A program made the translations under genes and the position numbers. From Candidatus Zipacnadia bacterium (lineage in GTDB: Bacteria > Armatimonadota > Zipacnadia > Zipacnadales > UBA5352), in assembly GCA_029821265.1 (NCBI GenBank), contig JALGTR010000006.1, forward strand, positions 1-38,432: a stretch of 38,432 nt of DNA. Direction: 5' to 3'. Shown in pieces: positions 25,644-34,395 of the stretch; within the stretch, counting starts at the first letter, position 1, and each line of letters starts with the position of its first letter. The notes beneath the pieces were generated by a model. It did not search any database, was not told the origin of the DNA, and saw only the letters and a list, made by a program, of their open reading frames with translations.

Positions 25644-27272
25644 GTGGGTGCCAGAATACTTGTCGTCGATGACGAGGCCGGGCCGCGCGAATCGCTGCGG
25701 ATGATCCTGAACCTCGAGCATGACGTGCGCATGGCCTCCAGCGGCCGCGAAGCGCTGGAGATGATTCAGGACGAGCGGCCGGACCTCGTGTTCCTCGACA
25801 TCCGGATGCCCGGCATGGACGGCACCGAGGTGCTGCGGCGGATCAAGGAGATCGCGCCGGAGGTCGAGGTGGCAATGATCACCGCATACGCCGCCGTGCA
25901 GAGCGCTCAGCGCGCTATGCGCCTCGGGGCCCTCGACTACATCACGAAGCCGTTCGGCGTCTCGGAGGTCGAGGCCGTGGTCGAGCGGGCGCTCGCCCGT
26001 CGTCGTGAGGAGCGCGAGGGCCGACTACTGCTCGAGCAGCTCAGCGCCACGATCTCGCAGCTCTCGGAGGAGCTGTCGGGCGATCGCGACGGTGGGGATA
26101 ATTCGCTGGCGCGCGAACTCGCGTCCGCGCACAGCCACATCGAAGGGCAACTAAGCGAGGTTCTGAGGCTCAGCTCCATCGGCGAGGTCGCCGCAGAGGT
26201 GGCGCATGACCTCAACAACTTCCTGTCAACGATTCTCTTCCGCATCGAGATCATGATGCTCGACCTCGACCAGACCCAGCAGCTTGACCCGCAGTCGCTC
26301 GCGGACGGTCTACAGCAGATCGCGCTGGCCGCTCGCGACGGCGGCGAGGCCCTCGAGCGCATCTCGTCGCTGACCGGCAGCAACCCATACGAGCCCACCG
26401 ACCGGGTCGATCTGAACGAGGTCATGCGCTCAGCGGTGGAACTGAGCCGGGGTCGGGTCGATCACAGCGAGCGCTACCGCGTCGAGATGGATCTTGGCGA
26501 GCTTCCCCAGATCGACGGAAGCCCGCCGGGCCTGCGCACGGTCTTCACGAATCTCATCATCAATGCGTTCCACGCGCTCGAGGATGAGGAACACGGCGGG
26601 ACGGGTATCACGATCAGGACCCGTCGGGAGGGCGACCGCGTGGTCGTTGAGGTGCGTGACGACGGCGTCGGGATGTCCGAGGACGTCCTCGCTCGCCTCG
26701 CAGAGCCGTTCTTCACTACGAAGGGCGAGCGGGGCACCGGGCTGGGGCTGTCCGTCGCACACAAGGTCATCGCGCAGCACAATGGCACCATCGAGTTCGA
26801 CAGCACGCCCGGCGAGGGCACGCGCGTGCAGGTCTGCCTGCCGATCGAGCAGACCGACGCCGCTCCGCGTTCGCATGCCGGCGTCCCGACCGTCATGGTG
26901 GTCGATGATCAGGAGGGTATGCTCGTTGTGACGCGGGAGATCCTGCAGACCTACGGCTACCGCGTCGTCACCGCGTCGTCGGGCGAGGAGGCGCTACAAC
27001 TGCTCGAGCACGCGATTGACAACCCGGGCGAACCGGTTCCGGAGGTGCTGATCTCCGATTACCGCATGCCGGGGATGACGGGCACCGAGCTCGCCATTGA
27101 GGCGCGTCGGCTGAGGCCGGACATTCCGGTGATTATGCTCAGCGCGTTCCTCGAAGAGGCCGGGCCAGAGGCGCTTGAGATCGCCAACGTGGCGCTCGAG
27201 AAGCCCTTCGACCTCCACGAACTGTGCCGCATCGTCGGCGAGCAGATCGAGCAGAGACCGGTCGCGAGCTGA
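25644..27272 (+). CDS. Hybrid kinase: receiver, HisKA, HATPase, receiver
   Basis: A 542-aa soluble protein beginning at GTG 25644, one base after the previous stop, with GGGGGTGAG upstream. The first receiver (1-120) has DDE, D52 (LVFLDIRMPG) and the switch Lys in ITKPF. A HisKA-like segment with H188 (EVAHDLNNF) follows. The ATPase domain has N-box NLIINAFHA, DDGVGM and GTGLGLSV, and looks active. A second receiver (~415-540) has VDDQ, D472 (ISDYRMPG) and LEKPF. There is no DNA-binding or other output domain, so the output is either another protein or conformational. It is the last gene of the operon and probably exchanges phosphate with the two kinases upstream. Confidence 0.93.
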   Translation: MGARILVVDDEAGPRESLRMILNLEHDVRMASSGREALEMIQDERPDLVFLDIRMPGMDGTEVLRRIKEIAPEVEVAMITAYAAVQSAQRAMRLGALDYITKPFGVSEVEAVVERALARRREEREGRLLLEQLSATISQLSEELSGDRDGGDNSLARELASAHSHIEGQLSEVLRLSSIGEVAAEVAHDLNNFLSTILFRIEIMMLDLDQTQQLDPQSLADGLQQIALAARDGGEALERISSLTGSNPYEPTDRVDLNEVMRSAVELSRGRVDHSERYRVEMDLGELPQIDGSPPGLRTVFTNLIINAFHALEDEEHGGTGITIRTRREGDRVVVEVRDDGVGMSEDVLARLAEPFFTTKGERGTGLGLSVAHKVIAQHNGTIEFDSTPGEGTRVQVCLPIEQTDAAPRSHAGVPTVMVVDDQEGMLVVTREILQTYGYRVVTASSGEEALQLLEHAIDNPGEPVPEVLISDYRMPGMTGTELAIEARRLRPDIPVIMLSAFLEEAGPEALEIANVALEKPFDLHELCRIVGEQIEQRPVAS

Positions 27273-27324
27273 AGCCGCCCCAGGCCCTCATCGCTCACGG
27301 TCGGGCGCGACGGGCCGCGCGGGG

Positions 27325-28965
27325 TTAGCGCCGGAGGATGTACCGGTTCGCCGAGGCCACCATCTCCCCCATCGCCTCGGCGTCACCGATCGTGCACCAC
27401 AGCCGGGAGAGGTCGCGGAACTTGCGTGCCCCCACGCCCAGGCAGTGGGCGATCAGCGCGTTGTCGTCCGGCACTGACGTGAGGATGCCGGATGCCTCGA
27501 GCTCGGCCGCGAACCACATCGTCAGCCTTGTGAACTCGGCGAAGTCCATGCCGCCGACCGTGTATGGAAGCGGCTCCCACATTGAGGGAGGAAACAAAAG
27601 CTTGATCTTGTAGTCGAGACCGACCTCGGTCAGCGCCCGGGCATCGAACTCGAAGCCGTACTGCTCCGGAGCGTTCCACCACGGAGTGCCGGGCAGCAGT
27701 CCGGGGAACTGCACCGGTACCGAGTCCGGACGAATCTCGCGCAGGAACTCGAGGCTCTCCTGCAGCGTCTCCTCTGTGTCGAATGGCAGCGGCACGATCA
27801 TGCTCGCGACCACGAAGATGCCCGCATTCTGCGCCGCCACGACCGTCTCATGCACCTGATCGAGATTGATTCCCTTCCGCACCGCCCTGTCCAGCACCGC
27901 CTGGCAGCCTGATTCGATGCCGAAGAAGATCGCGTGCAGCCCGGCGCGCGACATCTGCTCGAAGTGGTCCGACCGCGCGCTCGCGAAGTGCCCGAAACAC
28001 GTGAAGTCAACGTCCAGTCCACGCGCGATGATCTCGTCGGCGACCTCGGCCATCAATCGCCCGGGCGTCGCCGAGCCCGCGAAGCGGAATGCGTGGACGC
28101 CATGCGCCTCGATCAGCGCCTCCATCCGGTTCGCGAGTACCTCCGCGCTCGCGGTTCGCAGCCGCCGGCCGCTCTCGACCGGATGCGTGCAGAACCCACA
28201 CCCCTGCGGACAGCCCCGACTGTCATCGATCACGATGATCTTGATCTTCTCGTCGCCGGCCATCGCCGGATAGACGTCCTCGTCGTAGATCGGCTCGGGC
28301 AGGTTGTCCATCTGCACGTCGTCAGCCCGCGGGTTGTGTACCGTCGAGCCATCGCTGAGGTAGATCGCGCCCGGGATCTCGCGCAGATCGCCGCGGCCGA
28401 GAGCGAGGTCCGCCAGCATCCGAATCGCGCGCTCACCCTCGCCGTCGAGCAGGCACGTGAATGCGCTCGTGCGCTCGTAGATCGCCTCCCCCCACCACGA
28501 TGCCTGCGGGCCGCCGCCGAAGATGGGCAGATCGGGGAACTCCTCGCGCAGGCGCTCGGCGATGATCACACTGCCGGTGAATCCGTCGCCATTCCATAGC
28601 TTCAGCCCGACGAAATCAGGCCGCAGCTCGCGCACCTGCCCGGCGACCTCGTCGGCGATCTCGTGCATCTGCCTCCGCTGGTGCTCCTGAAGCGTCTCAT
28701 CGAGCTGTCGCAGCCTGCGGCGAGCGTCATCGTCGAGGGCCCCGCCCCTTCCGCCGAGAAGCGCCATGGCATGCGGCCTCAGTGCCTCGGTAAGCTCCTG
28801 AGGAAACAGCCGCCGCATCGTCGAGACCGTGCCGAAGTCAAGGATTCGCGTGCTCCACCCGGCCTCAGCGAGGGCGCCGGCGAGGTTGGCCAGGCCGTTG
28901 TCGGGCGTCAGACTGCTGGGCGTGTACGGGTAACCACCGTAACTGATAAGCAGCGCATCGGGCAT
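27325..28965 (-). CDS. Radical SAM protein with B12-binding-like N-terminal domain
   Basis: A 546-aa protein. Residues ~1-200 resemble a B12-binding Rossmann-like domain (PDFVGLKLWNG, IFGGGPQASWW), although the DxHxxG cobalamin motif is not visible. The radical SAM domain carries C252-x3-C256-x2-C259 (GCPQGCGFC), the iron-sulfur ligands, followed by the TIM-barrel segments FRFAGSATPG and IFFGIESGCQ. Such proteins catalyse methylations, ring formations or other radical steps on lipids and natural products; the substrate is unknown. ATG at 28965 has no clear Shine-Dalgarno. It converges with the hybrid kinase gene and is divergent from the secretin-N-like gene. Confidence 0.88.
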   Translation of the reverse strand: MPDALLISYGGYPYTPSSLTPDNGLANLAGALAEAGWSTRILDFGTVSTMRRLFPQELTEALRPHAMALLGGRGGALDDDARRRLRQLDETLQEHQRRQMHEIADEVAGQVRELRPDFVGLKLWNGDGFTGSVIIAERLREEFPDLPIFGGGPQASWWGEAIYERTSAFTCLLDGEGERAIRMLADLALGRGDLREIPGAIYLSDGSTVHNPRADDVQMDNLPEPIYDEDVYPAMAGDEKIKIIVIDDSRGCPQGCGFCTHPVESGRRLRTASAEVLANRMEALIEAHGVHAFRFAGSATPGRLMAEVADEIIARGLDVDFTCFGHFASARSDHFEQMSRAGLHAIFFGIESGCQAVLDRAVRKGINLDQVHETVVAAQNAGIFVVASMIVPLPFDTEETLQESLEFLREIRPDSVPVQFPGLLPGTPWWNAPEQYGFEFDARALTEVGLDYKIKLLFPPSMWEPLPYTVGGMDFAEFTRLTMWFAAELEASGILTSVPDDNALIAHCLGVGARKFRDLSRLWCTIGDAEAMGEMVASANRYILRR

Positions 28966-29226
28966 TTGAGATCAGGCTTTCAGCAGGAATTGGCGTCGGG
29001 GCACATCCACCTGCACGATTCCCGAACGTCCCGGAGGATTCCTCCAGCGGAAGGACTAATGTCCATGTGAGACCTCTCGCAGCACGGTTCTGATCCCCCG
29101 GGGCTGGCAATGCGCTGGCTCCGCGGAACTGTCGGCCCTCTGAGGCGTTAGAATGCATTGCACGGCGTGCTGTCCACGACACGCGGAACGCTCCGTGAGC
29201 AGAGCGGCGTCGAGAGGGGCTGCGCG

Positions 29227-29997
29227 ATGAATCGCATCGTTGCCGGGATATGCCTCAGCGTGCTCGTGATCGCACCCGCGTCCGCGGTGGAGGTAGTCAT
29301 CCCGCTGCAGCACGCGGACGCCGTGGACGTGGAGCAGCTCCTCACCTGGCCCCGCGAGGACCGTCCGGGCGGCGCGACCGGCGACGCGTCGCTGCCTGAG
29401 GGCATCGATGCGGTCGAGGCGCTGCCGGGGCCCAATGCCCTGCGAGTCGTCGGCTCAGAGGCCGCCATCGCCCAGTTGCACCAGTTGCTTGCATTGCTGG
29501 ACGTGGAGCCGCCGTCTGTGGCGATCGCCACGGGGGCTATCGACATCTCTGACCCGACCGCGCTCGCGAGGATCCTCGTGACGCGCCGGATCGCCCGGGG
29601 CACCATCCCCCGCCTGACGGTGCTGACGCGTCTGAGCGATGCCGAGGTGGCTGCGCTCGTGACGGCTGGCGGAGACCTGAAAGAGCCGCTTGTTGTCTCC
29701 CCCGGGGGCCCGCCCGGCGGGCTCATCTTCGAGACCGGGCGGGTTGAGGACGGCATCAGCCCTGCCTCGAGCGGGATGGCAGTCGCGGGAGAGACCGCGC
29801 TGGGCGGCGCTGCTCGGGTGCGAGCCGATCTCTGGACGTACGATCTGCGTCCCCTGACCGATGGCCGTCACGGCTCGCTCGCCATGCTTCTGAGTATCGG
29901 CGACGGGGACGCAGCCGTCCTGGCGCGGATCAGCGGCGATGGTCAGATCCTCAGCCCGATCTACGTCGTATCGGCAACGCCTGTGGCCGGGAACTGA
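29227..29997 (+). CDS. Secreted protein with secretin-N-like domain
   Basis: A 256-aa exported protein. ATG at 29227 has GAGAGGGG 7 bases upstream and a signal peptide follows (hydrophobic core, ending APASA). The first ~100 mature residues resemble a secretin/NolW N-domain: VVIPLQHADAVDVEQLL, then NALRVVGSEAAIAQLHQLLALLDVE. The rest is beta-rich and unrecognised, with a Gly/Pro-rich stretch (SPGGPPGG). There is no secretin pore domain, so it is not a full secretin. It might be a periplasmic accessory protein or a free-standing relative. The FAD oxidoreductase gene starts 4 bp after its stop, so they are co-transcribed. Confidence 0.72.
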   Translation: MNRIVAGICLSVLVIAPASAVEVVIPLQHADAVDVEQLLTWPREDRPGGATGDASLPEGIDAVEALPGPNALRVVGSEAAIAQLHQLLALLDVEPPSVAIATGAIDISDPTALARILVTRRIARGTIPRLTVLTRLSDAEVAALVTAGGDLKEPLVVSPGGPPGGLIFETGRVEDGISPASSGMAVAGETALGGAARVRADLWTYDLRPLTDGRHGSLAMLLSIGDGDAAVLARISGDGQILSPIYVVSATPVAGN

Positions 29998-30001
29998 CAC
30001 C

Positions 30002-31441
30002 ATGCGTCAGGCGGCTGACATCGCGATCGTGGGAGCCGGCTCCGGCGGTATCGGGGCGGCGCTGGCGGCGGGAAGGGCCGGAGCACGAACGGTGCTGATC
30101 GAGCGCGCGCCGACGATCGGAGGGACCGTCGTGCGGGCGGGCGTCTCCACCTGGGAGCCGGTGGCAGGCGCGACCGGCCTGCCATTCGAGGTCTACCTGC
30201 GTCTCCGCGAGATCCCGCGTGCCGTGGCGTGCTATTCCTACGGGCGGCACATCTGCTGGCCCGCGTCCGACCGGGCCCCATTCCCCGGTGGAGAACACGT
30301 CATCGACCCCACCGTCGGCTACATCGACACGCTCCAGCGCCACGGCATGACGAGCCTCCGTGAGTGCGAGCAGTTCGCCCGCAACACGCTCCACGGCGTC
30401 GTCTTCGAACCTGAGGTCTACGCGCGAGTTGCCTATGAGATGCTCCAGGAAGCTGGGGTCGATCTGATCACAGGGGTGGCGGCTGTCGGCGCCGAGGCGC
30501 GCGACGGAGAGATTCGCCGACTTCGGCTCGCCGACGGCAGCCGACTCGAGGCTGCCGCGTTTATCGACTGTACCGGAGACGGTGCCCTCTGCAGCGCCGT
30601 CGGCTGCGAGATGATACAGGGCCGAGAATCGCGCGATCAGTACGGCGAGCCACACGCTCCTCCCGAACCGTCACCGGCGACGAACGCCGCGACCCTCATC
30701 TACCGCGTGATGCCCGCAGACGAGGCACGGATCGAACCGCTCCCCCCGGGGATACCCCCGGAGTGCTGGTGGCGCGAGCGCTTTCCGGCGGTGAGTGCGG
30801 TTCAGGCGCCCCGCGGCGGGTACATCATGAACATGCTCCCGAGCGCCGGATGGCGCGAGATCGCCGCCCTCGGACGAGATCTGCGCGAAGAGTGCCGCCG
30901 GCGTGTCCTCGCGCACTGGCACCATCTGCAGAGGGAATATCCGGAGTTCCGTGCGTACCGCATAGCGTGGATCGCGCCCGAGGTGGGTCTTCGTGAAGAG
31001 CGTCGGGTGATCGCCGATTACGTCCTGACGGAGCACGATCTCCTCGGCGGGCTCTCCACCCAGGACCACAGCGACATCATCGCCATCACCGATCACGCGA
31101 TGGATCTGCACGGCGAGGGTGGCGGCTGCAGCGAACTCACCGAACCATGCGGCGTACCGTGGCGCTGCCTCGTTCCGCGCGGTACCCGAAACCTGCTGGT
31201 GGCCTCTCGCGCGGCCGGGTTCTCGTCGATCGCGGCGTCAGGCTGCCGACTCTCACGCACTATGATGCAGCTCGGCCAGGCCGCGGGCCTCGGCGCCGCA
31301 ATGGCACTCGACCACGCCTGCGATATGCGCGACGTCCCGACCCACCTCCTGCGCGCCGCCCTCGCCCGGGAGCACGTGCAGCTCGAGCACCCGATGCCCG
31401 ATGGCCTGCGCGAGAGGCTCCGCTCTGCCGAGGCCGGGTGA
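30002..31441 (+). CDS. FAD-dependent oxidoreductase (FAD_oxidored family)
   Basis: A 479-aa flavoprotein. The dinucleotide-binding fold is IVGAGSGGIGAA (residues ~8-19) ending in VLIER. Family hallmarks follow: FIDCTGDGALCSAVGC, EVGLREERRVIADYVLT and, near the end, RNLLVASRAAGFS and AASGCRLSRTMMQLGQAAGLGAA. Proteins of this type are common next to carbohydrate genes in Planctomycetota and Armatimonadota, but the substrate is generally unknown. There is no signal peptide. ATG at 30002 is 4 bp after the stop of the secretin-N-like gene and has only a weak Shine-Dalgarno, suggesting coupling. It converges with the YkoF-like gene 10 bp away. Confidence 0.9.
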   Translation: MRQAADIAIVGAGSGGIGAALAAGRAGARTVLIERAPTIGGTVVRAGVSTWEPVAGATGLPFEVYLRLREIPRAVACYSYGRHICWPASDRAPFPGGEHVIDPTVGYIDTLQRHGMTSLRECEQFARNTLHGVVFEPEVYARVAYEMLQEAGVDLITGVAAVGAEARDGEIRRLRLADGSRLEAAAFIDCTGDGALCSAVGCEMIQGRESRDQYGEPHAPPEPSPATNAATLIYRVMPADEARIEPLPPGIPPECWWRERFPAVSAVQAPRGGYIMNMLPSAGWREIAALGRDLREECRRRVLAHWHHLQREYPEFRAYRIAWIAPEVGLREERRVIADYVLTEHDLLGGLSTQDHSDIIAITDHAMDLHGEGGGCSELTEPCGVPWRCLVPRGTRNLLVASRAAGFSSIAASGCRLSRTMMQLGQAAGLGAAMALDHACDMRDVPTHLLRAALAREHVQLEHPMPDGLRERLRSAEAG

Positions 31442-31451
31442 GGGCACGGGC

Positions 31452-31712
31452 TCAGCCCTGGACCTCTCGCGGGCAGGCGTTGGACACGGTCACCTGCATG
31501 ACGACGTCGCCTTCGTCGCAGGCGGCCTCGAATGCCGTCTGCAGCGCACGGAAGAGCGTCCCCGCATCACCGACGACCAGTGTGCTCATCGGCCCCGGGG
31601 TAACCTGCAGCCCGGCCTCCTCGAGCGCTGCTGCGAACGCGTCGATCGCCGGCCCCAGATGCGCGGTCCGCAGCGGGTACACGGAGACCTGTGCGCTGAC
31701 AACGCTCTCCAT
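31452..31712 (-). CDS. YkoF/MTH1187-type thiamine-binding protein
   Basis: An 86-aa single-domain protein. The pattern VSAQVSVYPLR, a central helix, PGPMSTLVVGD, a second helix and GDVVMQVTVSNACP matches the ferredoxin-like YkoF/MTH1187 (DUF77) family. Members bind thiamine or its pyrimidine moiety and usually form dimers or tetramers. ATG at 31712 is preferred because GAGGGA lies 9 bases upstream. GTG at 31721, which overlaps the upstream stop as GTGA, is an alternative that would add three residues. It follows the methyltransferase gene directly on the minus strand. No thiamine transporter or TPP riboswitch is visible nearby. Confidence 0.82.
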   Translation of the reverse strand: MESVVSAQVSVYPLRTAHLGPAIDAFAAALEEAGLQVTPGPMSTLVVGDAGTLFRALQTAFEAACDEGDVVMQVTVSNACPREVQG

Positions 31713-31717
31713 CGCCC

Positions 31718-32215
31718 TCACTCCCTCACGAAGTGCAGGACCAGCCCGGCATAGTCATCGCGCAGCCGGAAGCCCTCACCCGTCACCTCGCGCGTAATCT
31801 CATCCGCGTCCAGGTGCATCGGGTAGACCGACAGGACGCCACCGGGCCGGATGACCCGGTGCATCTCGGCGATCACGGACGCGCGATCGTCGAGCTTCTG
31901 CAGCACATCGTAGAGGAGCCCAACGTCACATGAGCCATCTGCCAGTGGGATCTCGGTCGTGCCATCCCCGAGGATCGCCCGGAGGCAGTCTATTCTCGCC
32001 TTCGTAACATCCTCCATGCGGTCGGCGTCGCAGTCGATCGCGTGAACGATCCCACTCTCACCGACCAGCTCTGCCGCGGGGATCGCGTATGTGCCGGCGC
32101 CACAGCCGAAGTCCACCACTTCATCGCCGGCCTTCACCGGCACACTTTCGAGCACCTCTCGCGCCCGTTCCGCCAGCCACAGCTTCTGTTCGCGCTCCGT
32201 ATCAGGTAGAGTCAT
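31718..32215 (-). CDS. Class I SAM-dependent methyltransferase
   Basis: A 165-aa cytoplasmic methyltransferase. Motif I is EVVDFGCGAGTYAIPAA, followed by the acidic loop AIDCD; CDVGLLYDVLQ and VIRPGGVLSVY form the later motifs of a UbiE/MerR-like class I fold. It is short for the family, with no extra substrate domain, so the substrate is unknown. ATG at 32215 is chosen because AGAGG lies 7 bases upstream. ATG at 32218 or GTG at 32221 (overlapping the upstream stop as GTGA) are possible. It is tightly coupled to a second methyltransferase upstream and the thiamine-binding protein downstream. Confidence 0.87.
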   Translation of the reverse strand: MTLPDTEREQKLWLAERAREVLESVPVKAGDEVVDFGCGAGTYAIPAAELVGESGIVHAIDCDADRMEDVTKARIDCLRAILGDGTTEIPLADGSCDVGLLYDVLQKLDDRASVIAEMHRVIRPGGVLSVYPMHLDADEITREVTGEGFRLRDDYAGLVLHFVRE

Positions 32216-32217
32216 CA

Positions 32218-32916
32218 TCACACCTCTGCGATAATAGCAATGAAGCCTCCCAGGTCACTGCCAGACTCTACTGCTCTCGCATCCCGGCGCGCCTGTTCGG
32301 CGAGTTCCTCCGGACTGTCAGTTGGCAGCTCAAGTAGCGTTGTCCTCCATTCAACCGCCTTCGCCCCGGTGCTGGCCTTCACCAGCGAGGCGAGCTCACG
32401 CGGTCCGTGCAGGCGAGCCCGCGAGAGCGTCTCCCCCGCCTCACCCCGCAGAATCCGCTGCCCGTAGGCTGATCGTGCGTTGAGCCCACCGACGAAGATG
32501 CGGCCCCTCGCCACCCGCGCCATCTCCCGCAGGGCAGCGGCCTCATCGCGCACGAACTCGAGCACCGTCACGGCGGTCACGAGGTCGAAGGTGCGATCCG
32601 CGAAGGGCAGGCTCTCGGCGATGCCCCCCACGACGTGGGCGGTGTCGGCCCGCGTCCTGCGCAGCCGCGTCGCCGCCGCGTCGCGCATTCCCTCGTCCGG
32701 CTCCAGGCCCACGGTCTCGAGGCCAGCAGCGGCGAGACGAGCCACGAGCCGTCCGGTTCCGCAACCGACGTCGAGCGCCCTCTCGCCTGAATGCGGCTGC
32801 GCCAGCGCCTCCACGAGCTCCCACTCCCGCTCCTCGGCGTACGCGCCCCACGGCGTGTGATACCACGCATCGTAGGCGGCGACGTCATCGGTAAAGGGCT
32901 CGCGCGCTTCATTCAC
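32218..32916 (-). CDS. Class I SAM-dependent methyltransferase
   Basis: A 232-aa cytoplasmic protein with motif I ALDVGCGTGRLVARL, acidic loop GLEPD, SLPFADRTFDLVTAV and a helix with FVRDEAAALREMARV, a standard class I (Methyltransf_11-type) domain. The C-terminal ~80 residues are helical and may form the substrate cap. The start is taken as GTG at 32916 because AGGAGA lies 10 bases upstream. The frame is open further upstream, but those residues overlap the divergent promoter region and look non-coding. It is unrelated in detail to the methyltransferase that follows. No substrate is indicated. Confidence 0.87.
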   Translation of the reverse strand: MNEAREPFTDDVAAYDAWYHTPWGAYAEEREWELVEALAQPHSGERALDVGCGTGRLVARLAAAGLETVGLEPDEGMRDAAATRLRRTRADTAHVVGGIAESLPFADRTFDLVTAVTVLEFVRDEAAALREMARVARGRIFVGGLNARSAYGQRILRGEAGETLSRARLHGPRELASLVKASTGAKAVEWRTTLLELPTDSPEELAEQARRDARAVESGSDLGGFIAIIAEV

Positions 32917-33011
32917 GTGCGGGGCGTCTCCTTCCTGACGCGACAGGTATCTTCCGCCGTGCGCAGAATACTCATTACCGGCGCCCACGTCAACAGACCG
33001 GAGGGACAGCC

Positions 33012-34340
33012 ATGGGACAGCTCATCGTCGGTACATCGAGACGCAACATCACTCCCCCCATCGGGGCAAGCATGGCCGGCTACGCGGGCCGAGACCACGG
33101 CGCCGAGGGCGTGCGGGACGAGCTGTTCGTCCGCGCCATCTTCATCTGCGACGGCGAAAGCTGCGCCGTCCTGCTGTCCCGTGATCTATGCATGGCAGGC
33201 GAAGGCGAGCTGGATCTGCTCGCAGAGATGTTCGACAAACGCATGGGCCTCTCCCGCGATCAGCTCTTCATCGCTAACACCCACACGCACTCGGGACCGT
33301 CAACGGGATACGATGAGAATGCCGACAACCGCGACTACGTCGAGAACCTCGCGGCGGTCTGCGTCGGCGCGGCCGAGCAGGCGCGCAGGGCTGCGCGCCC
33401 GGCCGTCATGACCCGCGCTCAACGCCCCGTGCAGTGCGGTGTCAACCGGCGCGAGCGCCGGCCGGACGGCACGTACGTCCTCGGCGTCAATCCCGAGGGA
33501 CCCGTGGACCGCGTTGTTGACGTGCTCCTGTTCGCGGACGCCGAGACTGAGGCACCGCTGGCGACGGTCTTTCGCCACGGCTTCCACGGAGTGGTGATGG
33601 GCCCGGACAACTACCTCCTGTCGGGCGACGCGCCGGGCGCGGCTGAGCGCTTTGTTGAGGCGAACATGCCCGGGCTCGCGCCCTTCCTCGCCGGGGCCTC
33701 CGGCAACATCAATGCACATCCCCGGGGCACATTCGAGGCCGTGGACCTCCTCGGCCGGCGCCTCGGCGCTGCCGTCATCCAGGCGGCAACCGAGACCAGC
33801 GAGCCGCGCTCAGAGGTGACCATCGCAGCGCTGACGCACAGCTTCGAGCTGCCCCTCGAGGACCCGATGCCCGAGGACGAACTGCGCGCTGTGATCGAGG
33901 AACTGGAGCCGGCGATGAAGCGCTTCGAGGCCGGGGACGATGTCGAAGGCCTTAGCCGCTGGAGCGCCCAGCGCCGTCTGCGCCACGCAAAGGCTCAGCT
34001 TGAGGCCCTCGAGGCGGGCGAGGTGGCCGCGGGCGCCCCATATGTCGTCCAGGTGCTGGCTATCGGCGACGTCGCGCTCATCGGCTTCCCGGGCGAGGTC
34101 TTCTACGAGATCGGCCGCGAGGTGAGGGAGCGATCCCCGTTCGCCCTGACGCTCGACGTCACACACGTCAACACGCGAAGCGGCTACGTTCCGACCGCCC
34201 GCGTTCATGACGAGGGGGGCTACGAGATGCAGGCCCGCGTTCACCACCAGGGCCGTGGCATCGCCCGCAACGCCGACGAGGTCCTCATCGTTGAGAGCAC
34301 CCGCGCGCTGACAGATGCCCGCCAGACACTCGGCGACTGA
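33012..34340 (+). CDS. Neutral/alkaline non-lysosomal ceramidase-like hydrolase
   Basis: A 442-aa protein. The N-terminal part matches neutral ceramidase-like proteins: SRRNITPPIG near the start, FIANTHTHSGP with the zinc-binding HTHSGP motif, FRHGFHGVV and FLAGASGNIN. Such proteins hydrolyse amides such as ceramide, but many bacterial members act on unknown substrates. It has no signal peptide (it starts MGQLIVGTSR) and lacks the long C-terminal domain of classic neutral ceramidases (~650-750 aa). GGAGGG lies 6 bases before ATG 33012. It is divergent from the methyltransferase operon and converges with the E1-alpha gene 55 bp away. Confidence 0.85.
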   Translation: MGQLIVGTSRRNITPPIGASMAGYAGRDHGAEGVRDELFVRAIFICDGESCAVLLSRDLCMAGEGELDLLAEMFDKRMGLSRDQLFIANTHTHSGPSTGYDENADNRDYVENLAAVCVGAAEQARRAARPAVMTRAQRPVQCGVNRRERRPDGTYVLGVNPEGPVDRVVDVLLFADAETEAPLATVFRHGFHGVVMGPDNYLLSGDAPGAAERFVEANMPGLAPFLAGASGNINAHPRGTFEAVDLLGRRLGAAVIQAATETSEPRSEVTIAALTHSFELPLEDPMPEDELRAVIEELEPAMKRFEAGDDVEGLSRWSAQRRLRHAKAQLEALEAGEVAAGAPYVVQVLAIGDVALIGFPGEVFYEIGREVRERSPFALTLDVTHVNTRSGYVPTARVHDEGGYEMQARVHHQGRGIARNADEVLIVESTRALTDARQTLGD

Positions 34341-34395
34341 CGATTCTCCGGGCCCGGCCAGCAGAAGATGGCCGATAGCACGATTCGACCGGACA

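Noticed and set aside
29149-29154. TAGAAT, a possible -10 box before the secretin-N-like gene
   Set aside because: No -35-like hexamer at 16-18 bp upstream, so a promoter is not supported by sequence alone.
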